From Streptomyces sp. NBC_01497 (lineage in GTDB: Bacteria; Actinomycetota; Actinomycetes; Streptomycetales; Streptomycetaceae), in NCBI RefSeq assembly GCF_036250695.1, contig NZ_CP109427.1, positions 2,666,001 through 2,730,000 of the forward strand: 64,000 nt of DNA, given 5' to 3'. The position numbers and the translations under genes are program-made. This document shows, one piece after another, positions 43,615 to 53,260 of this stretch. Position 1 is the first letter of the stretch; every line of letters starts with the position of its first letter. The notes beneath the pieces are model-generated. The model did not search any database. It saw only the letters and a program-made list of their open reading frames with translations, and was not told where the DNA came from.

Positions 43615-45192
43615 ATGCGCAGATCCCTGGTCGCCGCCGTGTCCGCTCTCGCCCTCGTCGCCCCCGTCGCCGGGTGTTCCGATACCGGGGCCGGCAGCTC
43701 CGGAGCCTCCTCGACGGGCTCCGCCGCGACCTCCCCCGCACCCCACGACCTCGGCTCGCAGAAGCTCGACTGGCGGGCGTGCGGCACACCCAGCGTGGCG
43801 CAGGGCGGCGGCCCCTCCCCCTCGCCACTGCCCGGCGGGGTGACCTGGCAGTGCACCACCATGGCCGTACCGCTCGACTACGCGCACCCCTCGGCGGGCA
43901 CGATCCGCCTCGCGCTCATCCGCGCCAAGGCCGCCGACCAGAAGCACCGCATCGGCTCGCTCGTCTTCAACTTCGGCGGGCCCGGCGGCTCCGGAGTCAC
44001 CGGCCTGCCGTCCTTCGCCAAGGACTACGAGAAGCTGCGCGCCCGCTACGACCTCGTCAGTTTCGACCCGCGCGGCGTCGGCGACAGCGACCCGGTGGAA
44101 TGCGAGAACAACCAGCAACTCGACGCGTTCTACGCGCAGGACGCCACCCCCGACACGGCCGCCGAGCAGAAGACGTACGCCGCGAGCATCGCCCGGTACT
44201 CCGCCGCCTGCGAGCACCGCTCCTCCCGGCAGCTGCCGCACGTCGGCACCACCGAGGCGGCCCGCGACATGGACCTGATGCGGCAGGTGCTCGGCGACAA
44301 GAAGCTCTCCTACTTCGGCATCTCGTACGGGACCGAACTCGGCGGCGTCTACGCGCACCTCTTCCCCACCCGCGTCGGCCGGGCGGTCTTCGACGGCGTG
44401 GTCGACCCGACGCAGAACTCCCAGCAGGGGGCCCTCGGCCAGGCGAAGGGCTTCCAGCTCGCCCTGGACAACTTCGCGAAGAACTGCGTCGCGCGCGGCG
44501 ACGCGTGCAAGCTGCCCGGCTCCACGCCGAAGGAGGTGGAGGCCTTCATCGTCAAGCTCCTCCACAGCCTCGACACCCGTCCGATCATGGGCATCGGGGT
44601 CCGCAAGCTCACCGCGACCGAGGGCACCAACGGCGTCGTGGAGGCCCTGTACTCCAAGGACTTCTGGCCGCTGCTGGAACAGGGCCTCGACGAGGCGCAC
44701 GGCGGCAACGGCGCTCTCCTGCTCGCCTTGTCCGACTCTCTCAACGGCCGCGACGAACACGGCCGTTACAGCAACACGCAGGCCGCCAACGCCGCCGTCA
44801 ACTGCCTCGACTCCACGCAGCGTTTCACCGTGGCGCAGACCCGGCAGAGCCTGCCGGAGTTCCGCAAGGCGTCGCCCGTCTTCGGCGACCTCCTCGGCTG
44901 GGGCATGCTCAGCTGCACCAAGTGGCCGGTGGCCGGCCGCTGGACGCACCCCGACGTGAGCGCGCCCGGCGCGGGCCCCATCCTCGTCGTCGGCAACACG
45001 GGCGACCCCGCCACTCCCTACGAGGGCGCCAAGGCGATGGAGAAGGCACTCGGCAAGGGCGTCGCGGTCGAGTTGACGTTCAAGGGCCAGGGCCACGGCG
45101 CCTACGACAGCGGCAACGCGTGCGTGCAGCGCACCGTCAACAGCTACTTCCTCGACGGCACGGTGCCGAAGCCCGGCACGGTCTGCCGCTGA
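43615..45192 (+). CDS. Secreted S33-family peptidase lipoprotein (tripeptidyl aminopeptidase-like)
   Basis: This is a 525-aa alpha/beta-hydrolase exopeptidase. The N-terminus (MRRSLVAAVSALALVAPVAG followed by Cys20-21) is a lipoprotein signal with a VAGC lipobox. Catalytic triad: Ser in GISYGTE (about residue 240), Asp in GNTGDPATP (about 465) and His in GQGHGAY (about 490). The oxyanion motif NFGGPGGSG is typical of Streptomyces S33 tripeptidyl aminopeptidases. The ATG at 43615 is chosen because it opens the signal peptide. A strong terminator precedes it and another follows. Confidence 0.9.
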   Translation: MRRSLVAAVSALALVAPVAGCSDTGAGSSGASSTGSAATSPAPHDLGSQKLDWRACGTPSVAQGGGPSPSPLPGGVTWQCTTMAVPLDYAHPSAGTIRLALIRAKAADQKHRIGSLVFNFGGPGGSGVTGLPSFAKDYEKLRARYDLVSFDPRGVGDSDPVECENNQQLDAFYAQDATPDTAAEQKTYAASIARYSAACEHRSSRQLPHVGTTEAARDMDLMRQVLGDKKLSYFGISYGTELGGVYAHLFPTRVGRAVFDGVVDPTQNSQQGALGQAKGFQLALDNFAKNCVARGDACKLPGSTPKEVEAFIVKLLHSLDTRPIMGIGVRKLTATEGTNGVVEALYSKDFWPLLEQGLDEAHGGNGALLLALSDSLNGRDEHGRYSNTQAANAAVNCLDSTQRFTVAQTRQSLPEFRKASPVFGDLLGWGMLSCTKWPVAGRWTHPDVSAPGAGPILVVGNTGDPATPYEGAKAMEKALGKGVAVELTFKGQGHGAYDSGNACVQRTVNSYFLDGTVPKPGTVCR

Positions 45193-45390
45193 CCCGGCGG
45201 GAACCGTCCCCACGGCCCGCCCCCTGACCCGCGGGGACGGCGGCCCCGGCCGCCGGTCCGGCGCGACGGCGGAGCGCGGCCCCGCCCCCCGAGGCGGCGG
45301 GGACAGCGGGACGGCGGGACGGCGGTCGGTCCACGACCCGCCCCGAACCCCGGAACACGTGGGAACGGGAACGCCGTGGGAACGGGAACG

Positions 45391-45434
45391 CGTGAGGGGC
45401 CGGTCCGCGCTCTCGCGTGGACCGGCCCCTCACG
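45391..45434. terminator. Bidirectional terminator between S33 peptidase and moeZ
   Basis: A perfect 16-bp stem (CGTGAGGGGCCGGTCC and its complement) with a 12-nt loop lies between convergent genes. A 15-bp direct repeat (GTGGGAACGGGAACG) precedes it. Confidence 0.8.
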
Positions 45435-45472
45435 GTGGCCTCGGGCTTCCCGGCGGGCCGGGACACCGGGGT

Positions 45473-46651
45473 CTAGTAGATCGGCTTGCTCGGCTCGATC
45501 TGGTTCACCCAGCCGATGACGCCCCCGCCGACGTGCACCGCGTCGGAGAAGCCCGCGGACTTCAGCACCGCCAGCACCTCCGCACTGCGGACGCCCGTCT
45601 TGCAGTGCAGGACGATCTTCTTGTCCTGCGGCAGGGTCTCCAGCGCGTCGCCCATCAGGAACCGGTCCTTGGGGATCAGCTTCGCGCCGGGGATGGAGAC
45701 GATCTCGTACTCGTTCGGCTCGCGGACATCGATGATCTCGATGTTCTCGTCGTCGTCGATCCACTCCTTGAGCTGCTTGGGAGTGATCGTCGAACCGGCC
45801 GCCGCCTCCTGGGCCTCCTCCGACACGACGCCGCAGAACGCCTCGTAGTCGATGAGTTCCGTGACGGTCGGGTTCTCGCCGCACACCGCGCAGTCGGGGT
45901 CTTTGCGGACCTTGACCTGGCGGTACTGCATCTCCAGGGCGTCGTAGATCATCAGACGGCCGAGGAGCGGCTCGCCGATGCCCGCGAGGAGCTTGATGGC
46001 CTCGTTGACCTGGATGGACCCGATGGACGCGCAGAGCACGCCCAGCACGCCGCCCTCGGCGCACGACGGGACCATGCCCGGCGGGGGCGGCTCGGGGTAG
46101 AGGCACCGGTAGCACGGGCCGTGCTCGGACCAGAAGACACTCGCCTGGCCGTCGAACCGGTAGATCGAACCCCAGATGTACGGCTTGTTCAGCAGTACAC
46201 AGGCGTCGTTGACCAGGTAACGGGTGGCGAAATTATCCGTTCCGTCCACGATCAGGTCGTACTGGGCGAAGATGTCCATCACGTTCTCGGCTTCGAGCCG
46301 TTCCTCGTGAAGGACCACGTTCACGTACGGGTTGATGCCGGTGACCGTGTCCTTGGCGGACTCCGCCTTGGACCGGCCGATGTCGGCCTGACTGTGGATG
46401 ATCTGGCGCTGGAGGTTCGACTCGTCGACCTCGTCGAACTCCACGATGCCGAGCGTGCCGACACCGGCTGCCGCCAGGTACATCAGCGCCGGGGAACCGA
46501 GTCCACCGGCGCCCACGATCAGTACCTTCGCGTTCTTCAGCCGCTTCTGCCCGTCCATACCCACGTCGGGGATGATCAGGTGACGGGAGTACCTGCGGAC
46601 CTCGTCAACGGTGAGCCCTTCGGCGGGCTCGACCAAGGGGGGCAACGACAC
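45473..46651 (-). CDS. moeZ: Adenylyltransferase/sulfurtransferase MoeZ
   Basis: This is a 392-aa fusion of a ThiF/MoeB E1-like domain and a C-terminal rhodanese. GAGGLGS (about residues 47-53) binds ATP. Two zinc-binding CxxC pairs are present (CYRC and CAVC). The rhodanese active loop CKTGVRS (about 350) supplies the persulfide. MoeZ adenylates and thiolates sulfur-carrier proteins, including MoaD for molybdopterin (moaE is at 13154) and carriers for other thiolated products. GTG at 46651 lies 6 nt after GAGG. An exact SigR-type promoter lies upstream inside the spherulin gene end. Matches Rv3206c. Confidence 0.94.
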   Translation of the reverse strand: MSLPPLVEPAEGLTVDEVRRYSRHLIIPDVGMDGQKRLKNAKVLIVGAGGLGSPALMYLAAAGVGTLGIVEFDEVDESNLQRQIIHSQADIGRSKAESAKDTVTGINPYVNVVLHEERLEAENVMDIFAQYDLIVDGTDNFATRYLVNDACVLLNKPYIWGSIYRFDGQASVFWSEHGPCYRCLYPEPPPPGMVPSCAEGGVLGVLCASIGSIQVNEAIKLLAGIGEPLLGRLMIYDALEMQYRQVKVRKDPDCAVCGENPTVTELIDYEAFCGVVSEEAQEAAAGSTITPKQLKEWIDDDENIEIIDVREPNEYEIVSIPGAKLIPKDRFLMGDALETLPQDKKIVLHCKTGVRSAEVLAVLKSAGFSDAVHVGGGVIGWVNQIEPSKPIY

Positions 46652-46697
46652 AGGGACCTCTACAGGGGTAGGTCATTAACTGACTTGTTCTCCCTGC

Positions 46698-46724
46698 AAC
46701 AGTGCCATGGCCTTTCTCATTCCG
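46698..46724 (-). promoter_or_regulatory. SigR-type promoter for moeZ
   Basis: On the minus strand CGGAAT (46719-46724) and GTT (46698-46700) are separated by exactly 18 nt. The -10 is about 47 nt from the moeZ start. The -35 lies within the 3' end of the upstream gene. Confidence 0.75.
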
Positions 46725-47469
46725 AGATACCCGGTCCGACGAGCGAGACGATCTCGTCCCAGTACCCGGGCAGCGCCGCGAAGGGGGCGCTCGCGCCGCC
46801 CGGGTCCGACCGGTCCGTGAAGAAGATCGTGCCCGCGCCCTGCCAGCGCGCGACACGCATCGCCTCGTCCAGGTGGGAGCGCGGCACACCGTGCACCAAG
46901 TGGACGAAGTGGTCGGGGGAATAGCCCGCCGTCCACGGGGCTGCCTGGGACCAGCGGTACTCGCTCCACGCGCCGGAGTACGTCACCAACTGGTCGGCGG
47001 CCTCGGCGTACCCGGCGTACGGGTGGGCGCCGTGCCCGAGGACGAGATGGCCCCCGTCGAGCACCGCCTCCAGGGTCGCGGTGACCCTTCTCACCCCGGG
47101 CAGCTCGCTGCGCTCGCAGGGTGCCCGGTCCAGGTAGAAACCGCCCACGCGGTACCAGTCGACGTACCGCTGGGCGTCGCAGACCAGGTCACCGAAGTCG
47201 TACGCGCCGCGCTTGAGGTCCAGGTGGCCGAGCACCCGCACGCCCGCGTTGGTCAGGCGGCCGGCCGCCTGGAGGCAGTGCGGGTCGGGCCGGGCGCCCG
47301 GCCCGTCCGCCACGTTGAGCACGGCCCAGTGCAGCGGTGTGCCGGGCCGGGTCAGTTCGGCCCACTCGACGGGCGCGAGCAGCGGGTGCGCGTATCCCGG
47401 CACGCCGAAACCGGTGCGATCCGCCCCCGTGCCCGTGCGTCGCCGCCCGGCGGTGGTCAGATGCGACAT
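46717..47469 (-). CDS. Spherulin-4 family protein (GH135-like fold)
   Basis: This is a 250-aa protein matching the spherulation-specific family 4 domain: VPGYAHPLLAP near residue 23, GHLDLKRG, and YRVGGFYLDR with a conserved acidic residue (about 105-115). The family includes fungal Sph3, an endo-alpha-1,4-N-acetylgalactosaminidase. Here the usual Asp-Glu pair after the GFY strand reads Asp-Arg, so activity is uncertain. No signal peptide is visible. ATG at 47469 lies behind GGAGGCGGC and overlaps the epimerase gene by 13 nt, so the two are coupled. Confidence 0.8.
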   Translation of the reverse strand: MSHLTTAGRRRTGTGADRTGFGVPGYAHPLLAPVEWAELTRPGTPLHWAVLNVADGPGARPDPHCLQAAGRLTNAGVRVLGHLDLKRGAYDFGDLVCDAQRYVDWYRVGGFYLDRAPCERSELPGVRRVTATLEAVLDGGHLVLGHGAHPYAGYAEAADQLVTYSGAWSEYRWSQAAPWTAGYSPDHFVHLVHGVPRSHLDEAMRVARWQGAGTIFFTDRSDPGGASAPFAALPGYWDEIVSLVGPGISE

Positions 47470-48437
47470 GCCGCCTCCATCCAGATGTCCGCCAGTGACT
47501 CCTCCAGACCGATCCTCGGGCGCCAGCCGAGCCGGTCGCGCGCCGTGCGGACGTCGGCCTGCTGCCAGGGCCCGCACCCGTCGGGGTACGGGAACGGGCC
47601 GACGCCCAGGTGCTCCACGGCGGGCTCCCCGCGCGGGGCGCCGATCGGGCCGTGCACATGGGGGCGCCCCGCGCCCGGCGGGGGCGCGTCCAGTTCGTTC
47701 AGCGCGCCCGCGTATCCGGCGACCCTGGCCAGGACGGCGGCGGCGTCCCTGAGCTTGACGGCCCTGCCCGTACCGATGTTGACGATGCCCTGGGCGGCGG
47801 ACAGCGATGCGGCGTGCACGGCGCGCGCGACGTCCCGCACATCCACGAAGTCGCGCTGCACCCCGAGCCCCGCGAGCTTGAGCTCCGGGTCGCCGGCCTG
47901 CATGGCGCGGCGCATCGCCTCGGCGAGCCGGCCGAGCGGCGAGCCCGCGGGCGTACCGGGGCCGACCGGGGAGAACACCCGCAGCACGACGGCGTCGAGG
48001 CCGGAGCCCAGCACCAGCTCCGTGGCCGAGAGCTTGCTGACCCCGTACGGGCCGCCGGGGCGCGGCATCGCGTCCTCGGCCGTGGACGAGCCGGGCTGCG
48101 AGGGCCCGTACTCGGAGGCGCAGCCGATCTGGACGAGCCGCGCACCGCAGCCGCTGCGGCGGAGCGCCTCGCACACGGTCGCGACGGAGACGGTGTTGTG
48201 GCGGATCAGGTCGCGTGCCCCGCCACGGGTCGAGCCCGCGCAGTTGACGACGACACCGGGATGCACCGCGTCCATGAAACGGGTGAGCGCTCCGGGACTG
48301 CCGCTCGCGAGGTCGAACCGCACGTCGGCGTCGTCCCCCCGGCCGAGCGCGGTCAGGTGCACCGCGGGGTCGGCGAGCAGGCGGTCGGCGACGAAGCGGC
48401 CGAGGAAACCGTTGGCACCGAGCAGCAGGACCCTCAT
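47457..48437 (-). CDS. NAD-dependent nucleotide-sugar epimerase/dehydratase
   Basis: This is a 326-aa extended SDR. The Rossmann motif GANGFLG (residues 7-13) and the catalytic YGVSK (about 131-135) are intact. The FVDVRDVARAVHAA segment (about 205) is the usual second landmark of sugar-nucleotide epimerases. A role in making an activated sugar for the neighbouring glycan genes is inferred. ATG at 48437 overlaps the stop of a possible 20-codon leader ORF (ATGA), and its 3' end overlaps the spherulin-4 gene. Confidence 0.85.
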   Translation of the reverse strand: MRVLLLGANGFLGRFVADRLLADPAVHLTALGRGDDADVRFDLASGSPGALTRFMDAVHPGVVVNCAGSTRGGARDLIRHNTVSVATVCEALRRSGCGARLVQIGCASEYGPSQPGSSTAEDAMPRPGGPYGVSKLSATELVLGSGLDAVVLRVFSPVGPGTPAGSPLGRLAEAMRRAMQAGDPELKLAGLGVQRDFVDVRDVARAVHAASLSAAQGIVNIGTGRAVKLRDAAAVLARVAGYAGALNELDAPPPGAGRPHVHGPIGAPRGEPAVEHLGVGPFPYPDGCGPWQQADVRTARDRLGWRPRIGLEESLADIWMEAACRI

Positions 48438-48496
48438 CGCGCCGCCCCTCTGCGTCGGGCGGCCCGGTGGACCTGGTGTCGGGAGTGCGGGGTCAT
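48434..48496 (-). CDS. Possible 20-aa Arg-rich leader ORF coupled to the epimerase
   Basis: ATG at 48496 follows an AAGGAGA ribosome-binding site (about 10 nt spacing) and encodes MTPHSRHQVHRAARRRGAAR. Its TGA overlaps the epimerase ATG as ATGA. Either a small coupled peptide or chance; no homology known to me. Confidence 0.35.
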   Translation of the reverse strand: MTPHSRHQVHRAARRRGAAR

Positions 48497-48775
48497 GACG
48501 GGTCGTCTCCTTGAGAGTGCGGACTCGGGCGGCGCCGCGGGGTGGCGGTGCCAGGGACTGCCGTCCGGGCCGGCCCGCCCCGCGTGTGGTGCGGCACGGG
48601 CCGGCCCGGACGGAGCCGGGTCGTGGGTGAAGCCGGGTCAGGGATGAGGCCGGGTCGTGGGTCTGCGGGTATGGAGGGGTACGGGACGGCGGGGAACCGG
48701 GGCGCGGAATCTCGGGCGGACAGGGATCGGGGTCATGGGGACCGGGGCGGTGGGCCGGCGCCGGGCGGCGCGGCC

Positions 48776-49502
<727 letters not shown>

Positions 49503-49510
<8 letters not shown>

Positions 49511-50015
49511 CGCGGCCTCCCGCACCCACCGCCGCGCCCGCGCCGACCGGCTCGCGGGCGGGATCGCCGCTGTCGCCGTCCTCGGCGTCGTACCGGTCGG
49601 CGGAGAGGGGGCGCGAAGCGCGCTCCAACTCGGCGGCGAAGGCGGGCAGATCGGACGCGGTCCCGTCCCGCACGCCCCGGCGCGCGCCGGGGGCGCGGCA
49701 GGCGGACTCCAGGACGCGCACCACCGTCTCGGACCGCAGGGTCCGGTACAGCCCTGCGCGCCGCTCGGCATCTGTGACGAGAGCGCCGACTTCTTCGCCG
49801 TGGGCCTCTACGGGCCGGCGCAACTCGCCGGGGCAGGCCGCGGTGCGCACCCGGGGCGGCAGGACGACGAGGCACTGCCGCCGACGGGGGCCCCGGCTGA
49901 GCGCGTGGATGTCGAACCCGTGGTCCGCGAGCCCGCTGACGAGCCGCTCGCACCAGAGCCCGGACTCACCGGTCGCGTACGGATGGCCACCATCCGTGAG
50001 CAGTCCGATCCGCAC
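49503..50015 (-). pseudogene. N-terminal fragment of a DUF3492/PelF-type glycosyltransferase
   Basis: This is a 170-aa ORF starting at GTG 50015. It begins VRIGLLTDGGHPYATGESGL, the hallmark of the DUF3492 N-terminal domain of PelF-like GT4 glycosyltransferases. It continues with family-like segments (TLRSETVVRVLESACRAPGA). The frame then ends, and the whole GT-B catalytic domain (normally a further 300 or more residues) is missing. Neither other minus-strand frame restores it. The fragment therefore cannot be an active glycosyltransferase; it is a truncated gene or a domain-only relic. The downstream ORF overlaps its stop. Confidence 0.65.
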
Positions 50016-50246
50016 GAACGCACCCCCGTTCCTCCCCGTGGGAGGCCGCCGTCGGTCCGGCGACCCGCTGCGGCACGACCGTATGCGGATACGAAGGGGG
50101 CACGATGGACGGTTGTCCATCGCGCCACCGGAAGGGGTGAATGCTCGTAACTTTCCTGGGCCGGGCGCGTTCACGCCCGTCCGGGGCGCACGGCGGCGGT
50201 CCGCGCCCCGGCCGCGCGGCGGACTCCCCCAGCGCCTGACTGAGCG

Positions 50247-51647
50247 TCAACCCTTCGGGTACACCCAGGGATTGGCTCGGCACTTGATGCCGTTGATGTC
50301 CAGGGACTTCGTCTGCTGCTGCATCACGGGCGCGAGCGCGCCGGGCGTCGCGCAGGCCACATGGTCGTGGCCGAGGCGGTGGCCGACCTCGTGGTTGATG
50401 AGCATCTGGCGGTACGCGTGCATCGCGTCGGGCCCGTACGTCGCCGCGCCCCGCGCCCACCGGTACGCGTTGATCATGACCCGCTGGGTGGCGGCCGAGT
50501 CGCAGGAGACGAGCTCCTCGCTGGTGTCGAGGCCGGACTTGGCACACCAGAGGTCGGTGGTGCCCGGGCTCGCCAGGGTGATCACGAAATCGGGCGTGCC
50601 GGTGGAGATCCGCTCGAAGGTCATCGCGCCGTGGTGGGCCCAGCTGCGGTCGTCGTTGAGGGTCTTCTGCACGGCGTCGGCGAACAGAGCGCCGTCCAGG
50701 GGGAGTCCGGCCTCGATGTCGACGCGGTAGCGGTAGCGGTGCCCGGTGCCGGGTGCCGCGGCGGAGCCCGGCACGGTGCTGAAGCGGCCGGAGCCCTTCA
50801 GGCGGGACGAGAGCGGGAAGCGCTCCGCCATCAACTGGTCGTACGTGGGCGCCGGGGCCTTCACGGTCCGCACGCGGGTGCTCGCGGCGGGGGCCGGGTG
50901 GCCCGCGCCGTCACGCGCCGCGCCGCCCGCGGCCCGCGCGGCGACGGCCCGGTTCTCGTGGTCGTGCACGAGTTGACCGGCGACGACGACGGCGAGGACG
51001 GTGGTGACGGCCGCCGCGGCGACCCCGCCGAACGTGCGTCCCCTGCCTCCGCGCCGCGCGTCATCGGGCGGCGCGGGCACGGCCGGCTCCCCGGACGGCA
51101 GTGCCGTACGGTCCGCGGGCCCGGGCCGTGCGCCGCGACCCGGCACCGCGCCCCGGGCTGGTCCGCCGGGGGCGTCCGACGACTCGAAGGCGTCGAGGTA
51201 TTCGGGCCGGGGACCCGGCACCCGCGAGGCCGCCGCCCCCGCGGTGCGCCACCTCGCGGCGGGCCCGGGCCGGCCGGCCGCGCCCGGCGCTCCACTCGCG
51301 GTGCCGACCGTGCCGGAGCCGGCCACCGGGCCGCCGACCCAGTCTCCGTAGCGCTGCCGCCCGGACGGTCCGGACGGTGGCCGGGGGGTGGGTTCGGGGT
51401 GTTCGGGATGTCCGCCACGCACCTGGGGCACGCCCCGCGCCGGGGTGCCCGGCTCGCCGCGCCCGGCACCGTCGGCCGCGCGGCCGTGGTCCTCGCCGGG
51501 GCGTCTGCGGCGTCCGGCGCCGGGAACGGCCGGTCCCGCGCCGGTGCCGTCGGCCTCGCGCCGCCCGCTCCCGCGCGGCTCGGCGCCGGCGGGCCGCTCG
51601 CCCTCGGGCGCGGGACCGGCGGGGCCCCTGCGGCTGTGTCGTCCCAC
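50247..51647 (-). CDS. DUF3152 protein, single-pass membrane zincin-like
   Basis: This is a 466-aa protein. About 200 residues of disordered Gly/Pro/Arg-rich cytoplasmic sequence precede one transmembrane helix (FGGVAAAAVTTVLAVVVAG, about residue 205). The extracytoplasmic DUF3152 domain follows and carries the metzincin-like zinc motif HEVGHRLGH (about 422-430). Two Cys pairs could form disulfides. The family is conserved in actinobacteria (Rv3207c); its substrate is unknown. The start is uncertain: GTG at 51647 is 8 nt after the upstream hydrolase stop but has a poor ribosome-binding site. The 231-nt gap to the next gene (50016-50246) shows nothing clear. Confidence 0.8.
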   Translation of the reverse strand: MGRHSRRGPAGPAPEGERPAGAEPRGSGRREADGTGAGPAVPGAGRRRRPGEDHGRAADGAGRGEPGTPARGVPQVRGGHPEHPEPTPRPPSGPSGRQRYGDWVGGPVAGSGTVGTASGAPGAAGRPGPAARWRTAGAAASRVPGPRPEYLDAFESSDAPGGPARGAVPGRGARPGPADRTALPSGEPAVPAPPDDARRGGRGRTFGGVAAAAVTTVLAVVVAGQLVHDHENRAVAARAAGGAARDGAGHPAPAASTRVRTVKAPAPTYDQLMAERFPLSSRLKGSGRFSTVPGSAAAPGTGHRYRYRVDIEAGLPLDGALFADAVQKTLNDDRSWAHHGAMTFERISTGTPDFVITLASPGTTDLWCAKSGLDTSEELVSCDSAATQRVMINAYRWARGAATYGPDAMHAYRQMLINHEVGHRLGHDHVACATPGALAPVMQQQTKSLDINGIKCRANPWVYPKG

Positions 51648-51655
51648 TCCCCGGA

Positions 51656-52615
51656 TCAGCTCCCGTCGTTGTCGGCGATGAGGTCCCTCGCCGCTGCCGC
51701 CACCTCGCGGGGGAACTCCATCATGGCCACGTGGCCCGCCTCGGGCAGTGTCAGCAGGCGCGAGCCGCGAAAGGCCCTGGACGCCTTGCGTGCCATGCGG
51801 AACGCGATGAGCTGGTCCCGGCCGCCGTAGACGAGCAGCGTCGGCGCGAGGACCCGCTCGGCCTGTCGCCACAGTCCGTACTGGCCGCCCAGGGTGTACG
51901 CGTTGACGATACCGCGCGCGGAGCAGGTCATCGCATCCCAGAAATAGGGCAGTTGGAGCCTGCGTTCGGTTTCGGCGACCGCGGCTCCCAGTTCTTCCTC
52001 GCTCACCGACGCGGGATTTCCGTAACAGAGCGCGAGCACACCGCGCGTGCGCTCCTCCGCGGTCCAGTCCCTGCTGAGGCGCGCGAACAGCGGTGTCACA
52101 CCGGGCAGCGCCATCAGCGCGGTGGGCAGCGCGCCGCGCTGCACCCGGATCTCGGGCATGGCAGGCGAGATCAGGGTGAGGGTCCGTACGAGATCGGGGC
52201 GCGCGGCGGCGACCCGGGTGGCGACGGAGCCGCCCAGCGAGTTGGCGAACAGGTGCACGGGTCCGCGACCGCGCGCGTCCAGCAGCCTGATGACGGCCCG
52301 CGCGTGCCCGGTGACCGAGTAGTTGCCGTCGTCGGGCGGCGGCGAGTCACCGAAGCCGGGCAGGTCGAGGGCCTCGCCGTCGACGACGTCCGCGAGCAGC
52401 GGCATCAGCGCCGACCAGTTCTGCGAGGAGCCGCCGAGCCCGTGCACGTACAGCGCCGGGGGCAGCCCGGTCCGGGAGCCGGGGCGGGCGCGCACGGTCA
52501 GGGAGAGCCCGGGCAGCGCCACCGAGCGCAGCTCCTCCCCCTCCACCACGCGGACGGGAGCGACCCGCGGAGCCGCGGCGACAGCGACGGATTCCGGTAG
52601 CTCGGTCGAAGACAT
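51656..52615 (-). CDS. Alpha/beta-fold hydrolase
   Basis: This is a 319-aa hydrolase. The oxyanion segment VHGLGGSSQNW (about residue 58), the nucleophile elbow ANSLGG (about 125), the acid residue in YGGRDQL (about 258) and the His in EAGHVAM (about 292) form a credible triad. The elbow has Ala in place of the usual first Gly (GxSxG). No signal peptide is present. It heads a probable two-gene operon with the DUF3152 gene. In M. tuberculosis a related hydrolase (LipV) lies in this neighbourhood, but direct orthology is uncertain. Substrate unknown. Confidence 0.85.
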   Translation of the reverse strand: MSSTELPESVAVAAAPRVAPVRVVEGEELRSVALPGLSLTVRARPGSRTGLPPALYVHGLGGSSQNWSALMPLLADVVDGEALDLPGFGDSPPPDDGNYSVTGHARAVIRLLDARGRGPVHLFANSLGGSVATRVAAARPDLVRTLTLISPAMPEIRVQRGALPTALMALPGVTPLFARLSRDWTAEERTRGVLALCYGNPASVSEEELGAAVAETERRLQLPYFWDAMTCSARGIVNAYTLGGQYGLWRQAERVLAPTLLVYGGRDQLIAFRMARKASRAFRGSRLLTLPEAGHVAMMEFPREVAAAARDLIADNDGS

Positions 52616-52869
52616 GCCCGCAATGTTACGAGAGAGTCACGCCGGGGATCGTGTGGCGGCGGTCACAAGCCGCGTGGCGTGGCGCCGGGGGGACTTCTAG
52701 GCTCGGAAGCGGGGCAGCCGGGAAGGCGGAGCCCCCGGGAGCACGCAGGACCCCACGGGCGCGTCCGGGGCCGCAGGACCGGGCCGCGGCACGGGCGCCC
52801 GCGCTGTGGCGTGAGCGCGGCGCGGCGCGGGGATCCGGGCGTGAGAGACCCGATACGGGAAGGTCACAC

Positions 52870-53109
52870 ATGTCGGTCGCCACTGGCCCCCAGGACCCAG
52901 AAGATCCGGACACCTTCGCGCGGGACCCGCGCGGGGACGAGCTCTCCCCCGAGACGCCGGAGGCCGACGCCGCCGAGCAGCGGGCGGACCTGCGCCCGGC
53001 CGACGGCGACGAGGACGCCTCACCGGGCTCGGACGCCGAGGCCGATGAGGCGGACCGGGCGGAGCAGGCGCGTCCGGCAGACGGCGACGAGGACGACGAC
53101 TACCGCTGA
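52870..53109 (+). CDS. 79-aa highly acidic protein
   Basis: ATG at 52870 follows GGAAGG. The product is intrinsically disordered and extremely acidic (repeated ADGDED and EADEADRAEQ), with no Cys and no hydrophobic core. Similar short acidic ORFs are common in Streptomyces, but no function is known. It precedes the TetR gene on the same strand by 151 nt. It is divergent from the alpha/beta hydrolase across a 254-nt spacer with no clear operator. Confidence 0.6.
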   Translation: MSVATGPQDPEDPDTFARDPRGDELSPETPEADAAEQRADLRPADGDEDASPGSDAEADEADRAEQARPADGDEDDDYR

Positions 53110-53260
53110 AGGCCGCGGACCCGTTCGTGAATTTCTGCGCCCTCACCGCGCGCCGGAGGGTTACTCAAAAGTACGATGGCCAGTCGGGGCCGGAGCGCAC
53201 CCGGCCGCCTGCGGACCACGTAGGCGGGCCCGGCGGGCGCAGAGACGATTGGGAGGCGGC

